A stretch of DNA of 64,000 bases from Pedobacter sp. KBW06 (GCF_003852525.1 NZ_QAJL01000001.1:1749268-1813267); one strand, 5' to 3'. Positions 42,969-53,285 are shown, counted from the first letter of the stretch. Made by a program: numbers and translations. Notes: generated from the sequence alone by a model not told the origin.

Positions 42969-45338
42969 TTAACTCAAAGGCCTGATCTGCAATTGAATTC
43001 CGGCCGCTGCCAATGCCTTTTTAACATCAATCATTGCCGCAGAGCGAACCCCACCTCCAACTGCCAGGTCTCCAACCCATAACAGGATCCTTACGCTGAT
43101 CGCATATTCTCCAAAATCCTGCACAATCACCACAGGTTCGGGAGCAGGCAGGACGTTCTCATTTTTTTTCAGTGTCTCTTTGATCAGCAGGATGACCGAA
43201 TCCAGGTCACTGCTATAAGGCACTCCAATGATAAATTCTACCCTTTTACTTCTGTCCTGCATGGTCCAGTTGATCAGGTGTTGTGAAAGCAAATCTCCAT
43301 TGGGAACGATAATATCTGCCCCTTCTGCATTGTGGATCTTGCTGGAACGGACACCAATCTCTTTAACCACACCGGATTTATTTCCAATTTCGATCTGATC
43401 CCCAATTTGTATAGGGCGTTCAAAAGCCAGGATAATCCCCGAAACCAGGTTGTTCACGATATTCTGCAAGCCAAAACCGATCCCCACACCAAGGGCACCA
43501 AGCATGATGGAAAGCCGGTCTATCGGGATTCCTGCGGCAGCTACCGCGATGAGAAAACCAACCGTCCATATGGCCAGGCGGATGAGCAGCATCATTGAAT
43601 TTAAGCCGCTTCTTTTACCTCCTGCTGTTGCCTTTTCGTGTCCAAAGAAGAAACTGATAAAACTGGAAATGAGTGAAGAGAACCAGATGATACAAAAGAA
43701 AATTCCTATACTGGCAAAAGTAAACTGGTAACGCCCAATGCTTCTGGACTCCTGAAGGAAATCTGCCGAAAGGCGGAGCATCAGGTCGTAAAGCGTTAGG
43801 TTTCTGATCAGTCCGATCGTCCAGATGATGCTGGCCAGAATCCACAGGGTTCGCTGAAAGCGATGCTGTAACTCCCTGAAATTGATAAAATCTGAAAAAC
43901 GACTGGACTGGTAAGCCTCGGTTTGAAGGTAAATTGCTTCCAGCACCATGGTACAAAAGACTTTTAAGGAAATCCCAAGCATCAGGCATTGGATCGCACT
44001 CACTCCGAAAATTTTAGCAAGAGACAATCGCCCCGACAAGTTAAACAAGATCGAAAGCGCGACCTGAGCCAGCGTAAAAATGATCAGCGCTTTGGTAACC
44101 GGAGATTCTTCAATTTTCACAAAGAAAGCGGTTCTCCTCCGAATCATATCCACGCAGAGCAGGAACAGCAGAACCCCGGCAATAAACAGTCCCCAGCGCT
44201 CACCAAAAGAGCTGTCCAGGAGGATGTCGTCGATCGCATAGAAGAACCAGATCAGCACCAGGCCAATCCATAGATATTTGGATGATCCGTTTAAAAAAGG
44301 AAACAGTAAAAAGCAGATGGCAATGATCCGAAAGGCCTCAATGGCATGTAATAAGGACATTGTTGGATTGCCAAATAGTAAAGGAGCATAAGTGAGCAAA
44401 CCCATTACCGAACCGATGATCACACTCCGTTTCAGAAAGTTAACCTGCAGCAACACACTTTCTACTTCCTCCTGCTTTTTGATTCTTCGCATATTGGACA
44501 TCAGCCAGGCAGTGATAAAAATAAAGATCAGCAAGGCAAGGGTGGTCAGGTGACCTTTGCCGGCAAGGTAAATGGAAATGATCTTTCCGGAACGCTCAAA
44601 GGCATTCAGAATCGTCTCTCCAAAAGACTGTTTGTACTTTTCGGCTTTGAGCTTAAATAAGGGGGCCTCCTCTCTGGAGAACATACTTATCTTTTTAGAG
44701 ATCGACAAATAGTTCATATTTGAGGAAAGGTCGTTCAGCTGCAACAGATTAATTGACAACCTGTTTCTTAATAAATTAACACGGGACAGCATCCTCCGCT
44801 GCAAGGTATCCAGGCTCCTCCCGTCTTTGACCATACTGTTCAGCTGCTCATTCAGAACAGAATCAGGAATAATTACATTCAGATCCGGATCCGCAAGTAT
44901 TTTCCTGACTTCAATATTGCTCTTACTGAGCTGGTCTCCATAAGAAACGAGTATTTTTTTATAGTTCAGTAAATTGTCGGATTGCTCTTTCAAAAGAATC
45001 ACCGCGCTGTTTAAGCTCCGCAGGTTCATCTTCTGTCCCTGGGTTTCAAACCTCTTTTTAAAGGTTTTCAATTTCGTTTCTATTTCTGCCAGCGGCGTTT
45101 CGATCACACTGAAATCAAAGCCGATCCTGATGATGAAATTATTCTTATCAATAGCCAGGGTATAGGTCTCCACTTTATTGACCAGCAAAGGAATTTCAGA
45201 TTCCGTAACCACATGTTTTGGCTTTTTCTGCGCAGTTTGTTGTTTATTCTGGGCAAAAGAAAACTGAAAACCAGCCAATAAACAAAGGAATATCAAAAAT
45301 ATCCGGAAATTCTTGCCGTAAGAACGCGTTAAAACCAT
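42969..45338 (-). CDS. MscS-family mechanosensitive channel, large form
   Basis: About 789 residues from the ATG at 45338 (a TTG three codons upstream is less likely). Signal peptide, a periplasmic coiled-coil region (about 30-230), then around ten membrane helices and a C-terminal MscS core. The pore helix and beta domain are recognisable: G-A-L-G-V-G-I-G-F-G-L-Q-N-I-V-N-N, G-I-I-L-A-F-E-R-P-I-Q-I-G-D-Q-I-E-I, V-P-N-G-D-L-L-S. It is a MscK/MscM-like osmotic safety valve in the inner membrane. Confidence 0.92.
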   Translation of the reverse strand: MVLTRSYGKNFRIFLIFLCLLAGFQFSFAQNKQQTAQKKPKHVVTESEIPLLVNKVETYTLAIDKNNFIIRIGFDFSVIETPLAEIETKLKTFKKRFETQGQKMNLRSLNSAVILLKEQSDNLLNYKKILVSYGDQLSKSNIEVRKILADPDLNVIIPDSVLNEQLNSMVKDGRSLDTLQRRMLSRVNLLRNRLSINLLQLNDLSSNMNYLSISKKISMFSREEAPLFKLKAEKYKQSFGETILNAFERSGKIISIYLAGKGHLTTLALLIFIFITAWLMSNMRRIKKQEEVESVLLQVNFLKRSVIIGSVMGLLTYAPLLFGNPTMSLLHAIEAFRIIAICFLLFPFLNGSSKYLWIGLVLIWFFYAIDDILLDSSFGERWGLFIAGVLLFLLCVDMIRRRTAFFVKIEESPVTKALIIFTLAQVALSILFNLSGRLSLAKIFGVSAIQCLMLGISLKVFCTMVLEAIYLQTEAYQSSRFSDFINFRELQHRFQRTLWILASIIWTIGLIRNLTLYDLMLRLSADFLQESRSIGRYQFTFASIGIFFCIIWFSSLISSFISFFFGHEKATAGGKRSGLNSMMLLIRLAIWTVGFLIAVAAAGIPIDRLSIMLGALGVGIGFGLQNIVNNLVSGIILAFERPIQIGDQIEIGNKSGVVKEIGVRSSKIHNAEGADIIVPNGDLLSQHLINWTMQDRSKRVEFIIGVPYSSDLDSVILLIKETLKKNENVLPAPEPVVIVQDFGEYAISVRILLWVGDLAVGGGVRSAAMIDVKKALAAAGIQLQIRPLS

Positions 45339-45496
45339 ATGATTCAATCAATTTAGATCAGAGAAAATACCTTTAGCAGTATTTATGCCAAGTATTAAGT
45401 ACAGGATCAGCTCAGGTCATTTCCTGCTTCAGGATTTCAGATACAAGATATGATTTGGATTCGAATGCGCTGTAGAAATTTTAAACATAGCACAGA

Positions 45497-45973
45497 TCAG
45501 GGTTTTTCAGGACCGGTATATTTTACGATATCAATGGCGATTCCATTTGGATCTGTAATCGCAAAATGGCGGTCGCCCCAGGGTTCATTCCGGATCTCGA
45601 CCTTGATCTCCACTTTTTTCTTTTTCAGCTCCTCATAGATCAGGTCCACATCTTCCACTTCAATCGTGAGGTACATCCCCTGCCCCTGAAAAACCGGCTG
45701 GAATAATGGCTGCTGAGAGGCATGTCCGGGAAGTAAAAAACTCAGCTCCGCTTGTTTCCCCGGCGTATGAAGAAGGAGGTAAAAATCATTCTCAAAGCTG
45801 ACTCCAAATCCGAGAATGTCGGTGTAAAATGTTTTTGTTTCGGCGAGTTTACTGGTAACAATTCCTGCGTTTAATTTCATTTTCTGTTGTTTTTTAAGCT
45901 GTTGTGCACTAGATAATCCTGGCTGAAAGCAGCAACACAGGAGCATAACAAATGGGATCAATACTCTTTTCAT
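45497..45973 (-). CDS. VOC-family (glyoxalase/bleomycin-resistance-like) protein, exported
   Basis: 158 residues from the ATG at 45973, which provides a signal peptide with C-C-C in its core and ends S-S-A-Q; a start at M-K-L-N-A-G-I would give a cytosolic 127-residue protein, the usual VOC size. The paired beta-alpha-beta-beta-beta units are visible (K-T-F-Y-T-D-I-L-G-F-G-V, D-P-N-G-I-A-I-D-I-V). Function unknown. It lies just downstream of an AraC-type gene. Confidence 0.78.
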   Translation of the reverse strand: MKRVLIPFVMLLCCCFQPGLSSAQQLKKQQKMKLNAGIVTSKLAETKTFYTDILGFGVSFENDFYLLLHTPGKQAELSFLLPGHASQQPLFQPVFQGQGMYLTIEVEDVDLIYEELKKKKVEIKVEIRNEPWGDRHFAITDPNGIAIDIVKYTGPEKP

Positions 45974-46038
45974 AATGGCTGATATTGACCACAAATCTAA
46001 TCCCCTGAAGAAAACAAAAATTGTAAAAAACCGACAAC

Positions 46039-46854
46039 TTAACCCGAAAACGCCTTAAAAGGAGTAGTTCCATAAAGCTTTTTAAACTCCTTAATAAAAT
46101 GGGCCTGATCATAATATCCCACATCGAGATAGTGCGGCTCCGGACTTCCGGATTTGCTCTGCTTTCGGATGTAATTCTGAAAACGGACGATTTTACTAAA
46201 GGTCTTCACCGTATCTCCGGTATAGTATTCAAAAAGCCGGCTCAGCTGCCTCGGACTGAGGCCTACATCCAAATCCTTTTCTACATTCAAAACGCCGGCA
46301 CGCTGCAGGATAATTTCCATCGCATGCGCAATCCGGCTATCATCTTTCAGACTGGAATGTTGTAAAAGATTCAAAAAATAGCCGTCCAGCAATTTAACAA
46401 TTTCGCCTGCGCCCATTTCTGCGGAAAAGTGATCCCTGATAAAGAAAGAAGTTTCAGGGAGCACCTGATCCATGGGTTCGCAAAGATCCGTAAGCGCGGC
46501 GGCACTGATTCCATAGAGCTGGGTAAATTTTGTCGGAAGAAACCGGACCCCAATGTAATTAAAGCTATCGTTCAGCTGAAATTCAGTATAACAACTGCTC
46601 AGGCCCATCAGGTAATTTTCAGCAGGATTATCCAGTTCAAAGAAGAGGTCAATACAACCATCCGCCACTACCCGGTAAGGGTAAGGATCGGCGAGATGCA
46701 GCGTTGACTTCAGTTGCCAATAGCAGTAAATAAAATCCTGCAGCCCGATATCCGGCAAAAACTCCCGGTAGCTCAGCGGTCCGGTCCCAATTCCCGCTGT
46801 GGGTTGAACCGGATGAAACAAATTCCTGATCTTATAGATATTACTCAAAGCCAT
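46039..46854 (-). CDS. AraC-family transcriptional regulator (DUF6597-type N-terminus)
   Basis: 271 residues: N-terminal sensing domain with Y-P-Y-R-V-V-A-D-G-C-I-D-L-F-F-E (about 60-75), C-terminal HTH with L-S-P-R-Q-L-S-R-L-F-E-Y-Y-T-G and H-Y-L-D-V-G-Y-Y-D-Q-A-H-F-I-K-E-F-K-K-L-Y-G-T-T-P. It precedes a VOC gene on the same strand by 66 bp and may control it. Confidence 0.88.
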   Translation of the reverse strand: MALSNIYKIRNLFHPVQPTAGIGTGPLSYREFLPDIGLQDFIYCYWQLKSTLHLADPYPYRVVADGCIDLFFELDNPAENYLMGLSSCYTEFQLNDSFNYIGVRFLPTKFTQLYGISAAALTDLCEPMDQVLPETSFFIRDHFSAEMGAGEIVKLLDGYFLNLLQHSSLKDDSRIAHAMEIILQRAGVLNVEKDLDVGLSPRQLSRLFEYYTGDTVKTFSKIVRFQNYIRKQSKSGSPEPHYLDVGYYDQAHFIKEFKKLYGTTPFKAFSG

Positions 46855-46905
46855 AACTGGGGATAGTCTATACTAAGATAGGCTTTTCCTGAGTTTATTG
46901 CTTTC

Positions 46906-48144
46906 CTATGCGGCAGCTTCTGCTGCCCCTGCATTGTCTTTTTTGTTCATTTTAAAGATCATAAACATCACGATGATCGACAATAAGATCAGGATCAGAT
47001 AGCTATAGCTCAGGTTTCTCTCATCTTTAGCAGGAACGATATTGACGATGCCATAGCTTAAAAAAGAAACAATGACATAGGTGATTCCTCCGGTAAGTCC
47101 ACCTGCAATACCTGCATTTTTTGGGAATTTACCCAAACAGAAAGTAAAGTAATTATTGAAGGTATAACCCGCACCAATATGAATGATGAAAGCAAAAAAG
47201 ATCAGGGAATATAAATTGGTGATAAATTGAAGGCTGAAGATCATTAAAGCAACAAACACGAGCTGCATGCCCACGTTTACGACCAGCCTTCTGAAAAAGG
47301 GTTTATTGATGGTTGCCTTTCCGATAAAGCCACCCACCATCCAGGCAAATCCCAGAACCAGGGAGCTGTATCCCGCAATAACGGGCGAAAGTTCCAAATG
47401 ATGCTCAATGATAAAGGGGCCGGTCATGTTATACACCATGACCATACAATAAGCCAGTCCTAACATCACAATACCAAGTGTAAAGCTGGCCGTCTTGATC
47501 ATGTTGATATAGATATCTACAATCTTACGGAAACGGAACTCCGTAAAATGAACCAATGTCTCCCCGCTATAGATCAATTCCAAAATGGCAAATACCAATG
47601 CAAATCCTGCTAAAAAGTAAAAGTTAGACTCCCAGCCAAAGACCGTTTGCAGATATCCCCCAACAAATGGAGCAACAATGGGTCCTGTAGACCATATGAT
47701 CGAAAACAAACTTAAATAATGTTTCAGCTTATCTCCGCTAAACAAATCTACAAAGTACGCACGCTTGGCCACCACAATGGCACCTACAGTAAGGCCATGG
47801 ATGACACGCATGACATAAATAAGGTAGATATTATGCGTCACCGCAATCACCATGCTGGCAGCGGCAAAGATCAGCAGAGAAACCAGGCATACTTTATACC
47901 GCCCAAAGCTGTCCAGCACACTTCCTATAAATAACTGGGAAACGCCATAGCTGATCAGAAAAATACTCAGGGTAAGCTGGACCTGGATACTGCTCACCTG
48001 CATCTCTCCCGCCATCGTAGGTAAAGAGGGAATATAAATATCGGTAGCAAAGCCGGATAAAGGCAGCAATGCGAAAGCCAAAAGCGTGGCAATAGCCTGG
48101 TGGCCTTCTTTTATTTCTTTTGTTTTGGATGTAATCGTAATCAT
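46906..48144 (-). CDS. MFS drug/metabolite exporter (Bcr/CflA-like)
   Basis: 412 residues from the ATG at 48144; a longer frame to 48258 adds a stretch unlike the family. Twelve membrane segments; signature L-L-P-L-S-G-F-A-T-D-I-Y-I-P-S-L-P-T-M-A at the first helix and G-S-V-L-D-S-F-G-R-Y-K in loop 2-3 place it in the Bcr/CflA (DHA1) group. Proton-driven efflux; substrate unknown. Confidence 0.87.
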   Translation of the reverse strand: MITITSKTKEIKEGHQAIATLLAFALLPLSGFATDIYIPSLPTMAGEMQVSSIQVQLTLSIFLISYGVSQLFIGSVLDSFGRYKVCLVSLLIFAAASMVIAVTHNIYLIYVMRVIHGLTVGAIVVAKRAYFVDLFSGDKLKHYLSLFSIIWSTGPIVAPFVGGYLQTVFGWESNFYFLAGFALVFAILELIYSGETLVHFTEFRFRKIVDIYINMIKTASFTLGIVMLGLAYCMVMVYNMTGPFIIEHHLELSPVIAGYSSLVLGFAWMVGGFIGKATINKPFFRRLVVNVGMQLVFVALMIFSLQFITNLYSLIFFAFIIHIGAGYTFNNYFTFCLGKFPKNAGIAGGLTGGITYVIVSFLSYGIVNIVPAKDERNLSYSYLILILLSIIVMFMIFKMNKKDNAGAAEAAA

Positions 48145-48507
48145 AGACGCCACAAAATTAACAATTTCCCATGAGCCCAAATTATGATATTCAAACATAT
48201 ACTTACGAAAATCAATGAAAACACATTCCTGCAACCGACACAAAAGAACGAATATCACTTAAAACAACTCAAAACAGCTTTTTAAGGGTTTTATAAAATT
48301 ACACAATTCAAACAATCCAATTTGAAAAGCCTCATGCCCGAAGAAGCGGCTTTTCCCGAAAATTCCTGCGGCTGGAAAAAATATAAAAATAACGGAGAAA
48401 GCATTTCAATGACCGTTAAAAAATAAAAACATACCGTTTACGAAATTAAAAAACAAATTTAACGGAGATTACAGTAGCTTAATGAAACTAACTTAACCAT
48501 CCCAAAC

Positions 48508-48783
48508 ATGAAACAACTAATGATCATTGGTATGCTCAGCCTTGGCTTTGCAGCAACCGCAACACCCGGAACCGCTCCTGTAAAACCAGCCACTACGCTT
48601 GCCTGTACCATGACTGCTTATGTAGCTTACAATGCAGGAAACACCATTTATTTCTCCACTGCTGCTTTAAGAAACTGGTACCTGACTGCACACCCCGGCT
48701 CATTAAATGGCGGCATAGCCTATAATGTTCCCTGTAACAAAGTGCTCCAGCCGGCAAACCCGGGTCTCGAAACCAATTTCTAG
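48508..48783 (+). CDS. Small exported protein of unknown function
   Basis: 91 residues: signal peptide (M-K-Q-L-M-I-I-G-M-L-S-L-G-F-A-A-T-A) and a short mature part with two Cys (L-A-C-T-M-T-A-Y and V-P-C-N-K) that could form a disulfide, rich in Asn, Tyr and Ala. A terminator follows, supporting it as a real gene. No family recognised. Confidence 0.65.
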   Translation: MKQLMIIGMLSLGFAATATPGTAPVKPATTLACTMTAYVAYNAGNTIYFSTAALRNWYLTAHPGSLNGGIAYNVPCNKVLQPANPGLETNF

Positions 48784-48790
48784 TCATCCG

Positions 48791-48820
48791 GCAAAAGCCC
48801 CGGTCAGGGGCTTTTGCTCT
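48791..48820 (+). terminator. Terminator of the small exported protein gene
   Basis: GCAAAAGCCCC (48791-48801) and GGGGCTTTTGC (48807-48817), 11-bp stem, loop GGTCA. Confidence 0.75.
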
Positions 48821-48900
48821 ATTCAAACCTAAAAATCTTAATGTATTCATAATACAGCCGCTGCTAAAAGGGAAAAAGAACTGTCTTATTTTTGCCCTTC

Positions 48901-49809
48901 ATGAACAGAAGATCAGCACTCAAAAATTTAGGCATTGGCGGGATCCTCCTCTCTCCTTTCAGCGGCTTTAGCAAAAGCCCTGCAGCAGGCACCCCCGTTT
49001 TAAGAATCGCACACCTCACTGATGTGCATTTAAAAAATGACTTCGATGCCCCTGCAAAATATGCGAAATGCCTGCATCATGTTCAGCAGCAATCCCCAAA
49101 GGTGGAGCTCATTCTGAATGGCGGAGACATCGTCTTTGACATGAATAAAGAACAGATCAATGCCATCGATGCACAATGGAAATTAACCCATGACCTCTTG
49201 AAAGAAGAATGCAGCATCCCCGTTCAATACTGTCTTGGAAACCATGACATCTGGTGGGCTGAAGACAATAAAGGGCAGAGCATCTATGGCAAAAAGTATG
49301 CGATGGACCAGCTGCAGCTTTCCAAACCCTATTACAGCTTTATGAAAAGCGGCTGGAAATTTATTGTGCTCGACAGTGTTCACCTGGATATCGATCAGAC
49401 CTGGTACATTGGCAAGCTTGGGGAAGAACAGTTTCACTGGCTTGAAAATGAGCTCCGGGAAACCAAAGCAAATACCCCGGTACTGGTCATGTCGCACATT
49501 CCAATCCTCACTGCGACCTTAATGATTGAAGACGATATAGTCAATAAATGGGAAATGCTCGGCGGGGATATGCATACCGATACCGCAAAAATAATCAGCT
49601 TGTTTCATCAGCATCCAAACGTTAAACTATGCCTGAGCGGACACATCCACCTCAGAGATAAGGTAACCTACAACGAGGTCACGTATATCTGCAACGGCGC
49701 AGTAAGCGGTGCCTGGTGGAAAGGCAACAAAAGAGAGACCGCTCCCGGCTATGGTCTGATTGATTTATACGCAGATGGTAAATTTGAAGAGCGTTATGTA
49801 AACTATTAG
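48901..49809 (+). CDS. Calcineurin-like metallophosphoesterase with Tat-like signal
   Basis: 302 residues from the ATG at 48901 (an in-frame TTG at 48892 is less likely). N-terminal M-N-R-R-S-A-L-K-N-L-G-I-G-G resembles a twin-arginine signal. Motifs: L-T-D-V-H-L, N-G-G-D-I-V, L-G-N-H-D-I-W, M-S-H-I-P, S-G-H-I-H-L. It resembles the cAMP phosphodiesterase/3',5'-cyclic-nucleotide branch of exported phosphoesterases. Its last 4 bp overlap the convergent MFS gene. Confidence 0.85.
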   Translation: MNRRSALKNLGIGGILLSPFSGFSKSPAAGTPVLRIAHLTDVHLKNDFDAPAKYAKCLHHVQQQSPKVELILNGGDIVFDMNKEQINAIDAQWKLTHDLLKEECSIPVQYCLGNHDIWWAEDNKGQSIYGKKYAMDQLQLSKPYYSFMKSGWKFIVLDSVHLDIDQTWYIGKLGEEQFHWLENELRETKANTPVLVMSHIPILTATLMIEDDIVNKWEMLGGDMHTDTAKIISLFHQHPNVKLCLSGHIHLRDKVTYNEVTYICNGAVSGAWWKGNKRETAPGYGLIDLYADGKFEERYVNY

Positions 49810-50939
49810 AGTTTCGCCCTGGTAGACAAAAGCACCACACTGGCGCCCATCAATGCAATAAACATAAAGGAGACTTTTAAACTGAAGGCCCCTGCAAGGA
49901 AACCAATTACTGGTGGCCCGATCAGGAAGCCCACAAAACTGATGGTGGAAACTGCGGCAATTGCTGCTCCCGGCGACATAGTTGTTGATTTCCCCGCGGC
50001 ACTATATACCATCGGCACCACCGAAGATACCCCTGCACCAACAAGCATAAATCCGATAATTGCCGTTGTCAGTGTGGGAAAGATCACGGCAATCAGCAAA
50101 CCGATCGTGGTCAGTATTCCGCTGACCTGTAAGGTCCTTTTCAATCCAAAACGCGCCGCAAAGCGATCTGCTACAAAACGTCCCATCGCCATCGTACACA
50201 TAAAAGCGGTATATCCTGCGGCCATCCAGGCCTTTTCTGCAAGCACGATCTTCTTAAAATAAATGACGCTCCAATCAAACATTGCCCCCTCGCAAACCAT
50301 GGAACAGAAAGCAATCAGGCCCAATGTGAGCAGCGCTTTATCCGGAATGGCAAAGGCAGCGCCCGTTTTTACCGGATTCTTATCATTGTGGAGGTAAGAC
50401 CAGCAAAATATAACGGAAAGGATCGTAATCGCAGCGATGAGCATAAAATGTGGCATCGGGTTGATGTTCTGGCCGATCATAAATGTTCCGATCCCCGCTC
50501 CGATAAAGCCCGCCATGCTCCATAATCCATGAAAGGAAGCCATAATGGGTTTCTTATACAAAGCTTCTGTAGCAACAGCCTGCGTATTCACAGAAATATT
50601 CGTGGCATTGCTTGCCAAGCCAAAAAGAACCAGACAAATCACGAGCTGGTAAACTTCCGTAGCTGCTCCAAGTGTAATCAGCATCAGGCCATAAGTGATC
50701 AGGGCTGCTGCAAGTAACCGGCGGCTCCCGATTTTAGTCACTGCCCAACCCGATAATGGCAGGGACAACATCAGACCAACGGGCAACGCAAACAATACAC
50801 CGCCCAATTCTGCATCTGACAGCGAAAGCTTTTGTTGTATCGTCGCAATACGCGATGCCCAGCTGGAAAAGCAGAGGCCAGTCATAAAAAACATAGCAGC
50901 CACTGCTGCACGTATCACTTTTGTAGAATGTTGTTTCAT
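49806..50939 (-). CDS. MFS transporter (YbjJ-like)
   Basis: 377 residues from the ATG at 50939; the 38 residues of the longer frame to 51053 look non-family. Twelve membrane helices with G-L-C-F-S-S-W-A-S-R-I-A-T-I and G-S-R-R-L-L-A-A-A in the first half. Similar to the YbjJ group of sugar/unknown MFS proteins. Substrate unknown. Confidence 0.85.
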   Translation of the reverse strand: MKQHSTKVIRAAVAAMFFMTGLCFSSWASRIATIQQKLSLSDAELGGVLFALPVGLMLSLPLSGWAVTKIGSRRLLAAALITYGLMLITLGAATEVYQLVICLVLFGLASNATNISVNTQAVATEALYKKPIMASFHGLWSMAGFIGAGIGTFMIGQNINPMPHFMLIAAITILSVIFCWSYLHNDKNPVKTGAAFAIPDKALLTLGLIAFCSMVCEGAMFDWSVIYFKKIVLAEKAWMAAGYTAFMCTMAMGRFVADRFAARFGLKRTLQVSGILTTIGLLIAVIFPTLTTAIIGFMLVGAGVSSVVPMVYSAAGKSTTMSPGAAIAAVSTISFVGFLIGPPVIGFLAGAFSLKVSFMFIALMGASVVLLSTRAKL

Positions 50940-51208
50940 TGAAATATTTTGGACCTGATCAATCAGGATTATCTGATGCAAATATATGCAATAAAAAACC
51001 AAACAAATTGCAATATTTTGCAATTTAATGAGTCGGTTTGCAAAAAACAACACCTAATGAGCTGATAACCAGAAAACCGATCTTTTTAAGATTCCTTATT
51101 TTAAAACATTATTGACCCAAAAGCTAAAATCAACGAAAACCTTTCGTATTTTCAACCTGTCCCCTTTTCTGTAATGAAGAGGCAGCGCTCTGTTTTAAGA
51201 AAAAAATC

Positions 51209-51691
51209 ATGACAAATACGATTAAACACATAGAGAAGCTTGCCGGAAGGGTAGATTCCGGGGAACTCGCCAAACTGGAAGCCGGAGCGAGGTTATATTT
51301 ACGGCATTCCAATATTTCTTTCCAGGTACTTTCTTCAGATGCCAATGGAATAATGATCAGGACCAAACAGGACAAACACCTTTCCGGAAATTATGCGGAT
51401 GAAATCAAGCTGATCGAGCTGACCAGAAATCTGTTTGGTGTATTGCCGGGAAAACCGGTCATCGCTGTCCAGCCATTGATTTATACCCCGGTTTTAGTAG
51501 ATGTGGTAGACGCGAAATGGATTCAGGAAAGAATGGAAAAACACCGCATCCAGATTGAAGACATCGTGGCAGATACAGGTATAGAAAAAGGCAGTCTTTC
51601 TGCCTGGATTAAAGGAACGAGGCTCATGACCCAGCCGGTAAAGGCCATGTTCTATTTTCTCTTTACAGATCATGAAAGCAGGAGGAAATAA
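51209..51691 (+). CDS. Unknown protein with C-terminal XRE-like helix-turn-helix
   Basis: 160 residues. The C-terminal third (I-Q-I-E-D-I-V-A-D-T-G-I-E-K-G-S-L-S-A-W-I-K-G) reads as a helix-turn-helix of the XRE/phage-repressor type; the N-terminal 100 residues are a mixed alpha/beta domain I do not recognise. Could be a regulator with a sensory domain. Its stop abuts the convergent sigma gene. Confidence 0.65.
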   Translation: MTNTIKHIEKLAGRVDSGELAKLEAGARLYLRHSNISFQVLSSDANGIMIRTKQDKHLSGNYADEIKLIELTRNLFGVLPGKPVIAVQPLIYTPVLVDVVDAKWIQERMEKHRIQIEDIVADTGIEKGSLSAWIKGTRLMTQPVKAMFYFLFTDHESRRK

Positions 51692-52924
51692 CTATTTCCC
51701 AAGCTGATCAATTCTCTGCTGAATGGTCTGCCGGTCTGCATTTGTTTTGGCCAGTGAATGGGCTTTCAAAAAATTATCCAGTGCTTTTTCCCTGTCAATA
51801 TCCGAATACAATACCCCCAGCAATAGGTAATAGAAATGATTATCTGCTAATTTCAGCGCTTCGGCTGCTGTAATTGCATGGGCATTGCCTTTTACTTTTG
51901 CAAGCGCATAAGTTCTGTTGAGCGCTGCAACCGGAGTATATTCGACCCGCAGCAATTGATTGTATAATTGTAAAATCTGCGTCCATTTTTCTATCGTATC
52001 GGCTTTACTGGTATGCCACCAGGCGATACTTGCTTCTATATGGTATCTGGAAATCCGGTCCCCTTTCGTGGCCTCATGAAGGTACCATGCCCCTTTAGCG
52101 ATCAGTTCCTCATCCCAAAGGGCTTCATTCTGGTCCTGATATAAAATGACTGCTCCGTTCGCACTTTTTCTTGCCTCAAAACGGGAAGCATGAAAACACA
52201 TCAGGGACAACAAGGCATTTACCGAAGGTAAATTGGTGGGCTCATAAGCAAGGAGCATATGGACCAGCCTCATCGCTTCCAGACAGAGCTCCTGACGGAG
52301 GATTCCATCTTTGCTTTCGGAATAGTACCCTTCGTTAAACAAGAGGTATAAGGTAATTAAAACTGCATCCAGCCGGCTGCCGATCTCCTTTCCGGAAGGA
52401 AATTCAATTTTTACTTTCTCTTCCCGCAGTTTTTCCTTTGCCCTGAAAAGCCGTTTATTGATCGTTTCTTTATTCGTTAAGAAAGCATTTGCAATTTCAT
52501 CGATCCCAAAACCACATAAAATACGAAGCGAGAGTCCGATCTGAGCTTCCAGGGGTATAGAAGGCTGACAAATCGCGAATAACATTTGCAGCTGACTGTC
52601 GGCAATATTCTTTTCTGAAAGGTCTATTTCTACTTCCTCCGAAGCCGCCGGGGAAGATTGAAGCTTCAGGGAAATTTTCTCAGCGAAAAGATGATCCCTG
52701 TGAATTTGGTTTCTGGCTTTATTCTTTGCCACGGAATAAAGCCAGGCAACCGGATTTTCAGGAATCCCTTTAAAAGTCCAGGTTTCCAGTGCCAGCAGAA
52801 ACGTTTCGCTGGTAATATCTTCTGCAACTTCCAGATGAGCAATACCCAATAATTTACCCAGCACGGTCGTGATCTTACTAAACTCCGTCCTGAACAAATG
52901 CGGTATGAGTTCCTGTCTTTCCAT
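51692..52924 (-). CDS. ECF42-type sigma factor with C-terminal helical (TPR-like) extension
   Basis: About 410 residues from the ATG at 52924; the frame to 52957 would overlap the upstream gene. Region 2 (A-E-D-I-T-S-E-T-F-L-L-A-L-E-T-W), region 4 (F-G-I-D-E-I-A-N-A-F-L-T-N-K-E-T-I-N-K-R) and a long DUF6596/TPR C-terminus (L-L-F-N-E-G-Y-Y, P-V-A-A-L-N-R-T-Y-A) define ECF42. In this group no anti-sigma factor is used; the C-terminus controls activity and the gene pairs with a DGPF/YCII protein, as here. Confidence 0.9.
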   Translation of the reverse strand: MERQELIPHLFRTEFSKITTVLGKLLGIAHLEVAEDITSETFLLALETWTFKGIPENPVAWLYSVAKNKARNQIHRDHLFAEKISLKLQSSPAASEEVEIDLSEKNIADSQLQMLFAICQPSIPLEAQIGLSLRILCGFGIDEIANAFLTNKETINKRLFRAKEKLREEKVKIEFPSGKEIGSRLDAVLITLYLLFNEGYYSESKDGILRQELCLEAMRLVHMLLAYEPTNLPSVNALLSLMCFHASRFEARKSANGAVILYQDQNEALWDEELIAKGAWYLHEATKGDRISRYHIEASIAWWHTSKADTIEKWTQILQLYNQLLRVEYTPVAALNRTYALAKVKGNAHAITAAEALKLADNHFYYLLLGVLYSDIDREKALDNFLKAHSLAKTNADRQTIQQRIDQLGK

Positions 52925-52931
52925 CGGAGGT

Positions 52932-53285
52932 TTAATGAATGCCGTCTCCTTTAGCAATTTTACGAACCTCTACGCTATTTCCTTCGCCCTGCAACACCGG
53001 ACATCCTTTTGCAAACTCCACCGCCTCTTCTACCGATGCGGCTTTAACAATCACATATCCGCCAATTGTTTCTTTGATCTCGCCAAAAGGACCATTCGTC
53101 ACCACATGGTTAGCCCTGACTACCCTGGCATCGTCAAAAGGTAAACCATTGCCTCCACTGAATTGGTTCCGGGCAGCTATTCCGCCGATCCAATCCATGG
53201 TTTCTTTCATCCAAACCTGAATCTGCTCAGGAGAAGCGACTTTATTGCCGTCTTCGTGCCTGAAAATTAACATGAACTCTTCCAT
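52932..53285 (-). CDS. YCII/DGPF-domain protein
   Basis: 117 residues. M-L-I-F-R-H-E-D start, G-P-F-G-E-I-K-E-T-I-G-G-Y-V-I-V and A-F/V-E-F-A-K-G-C-P-V are the YCII/PhnB-like DGPF family marks. It lies 7 bp upstream of the ECF42 sigma gene and is the classic partner and target of such sigma factors. Confidence 0.88.
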   Translation of the reverse strand: MEEFMLIFRHEDGNKVASPEQIQVWMKETMDWIGGIAARNQFSGGNGLPFDDARVVRANHVVTNGPFGEIKETIGGYVIVKAASVEEAVEFAKGCPVLQGEGNSVEVRKIAKGDGIH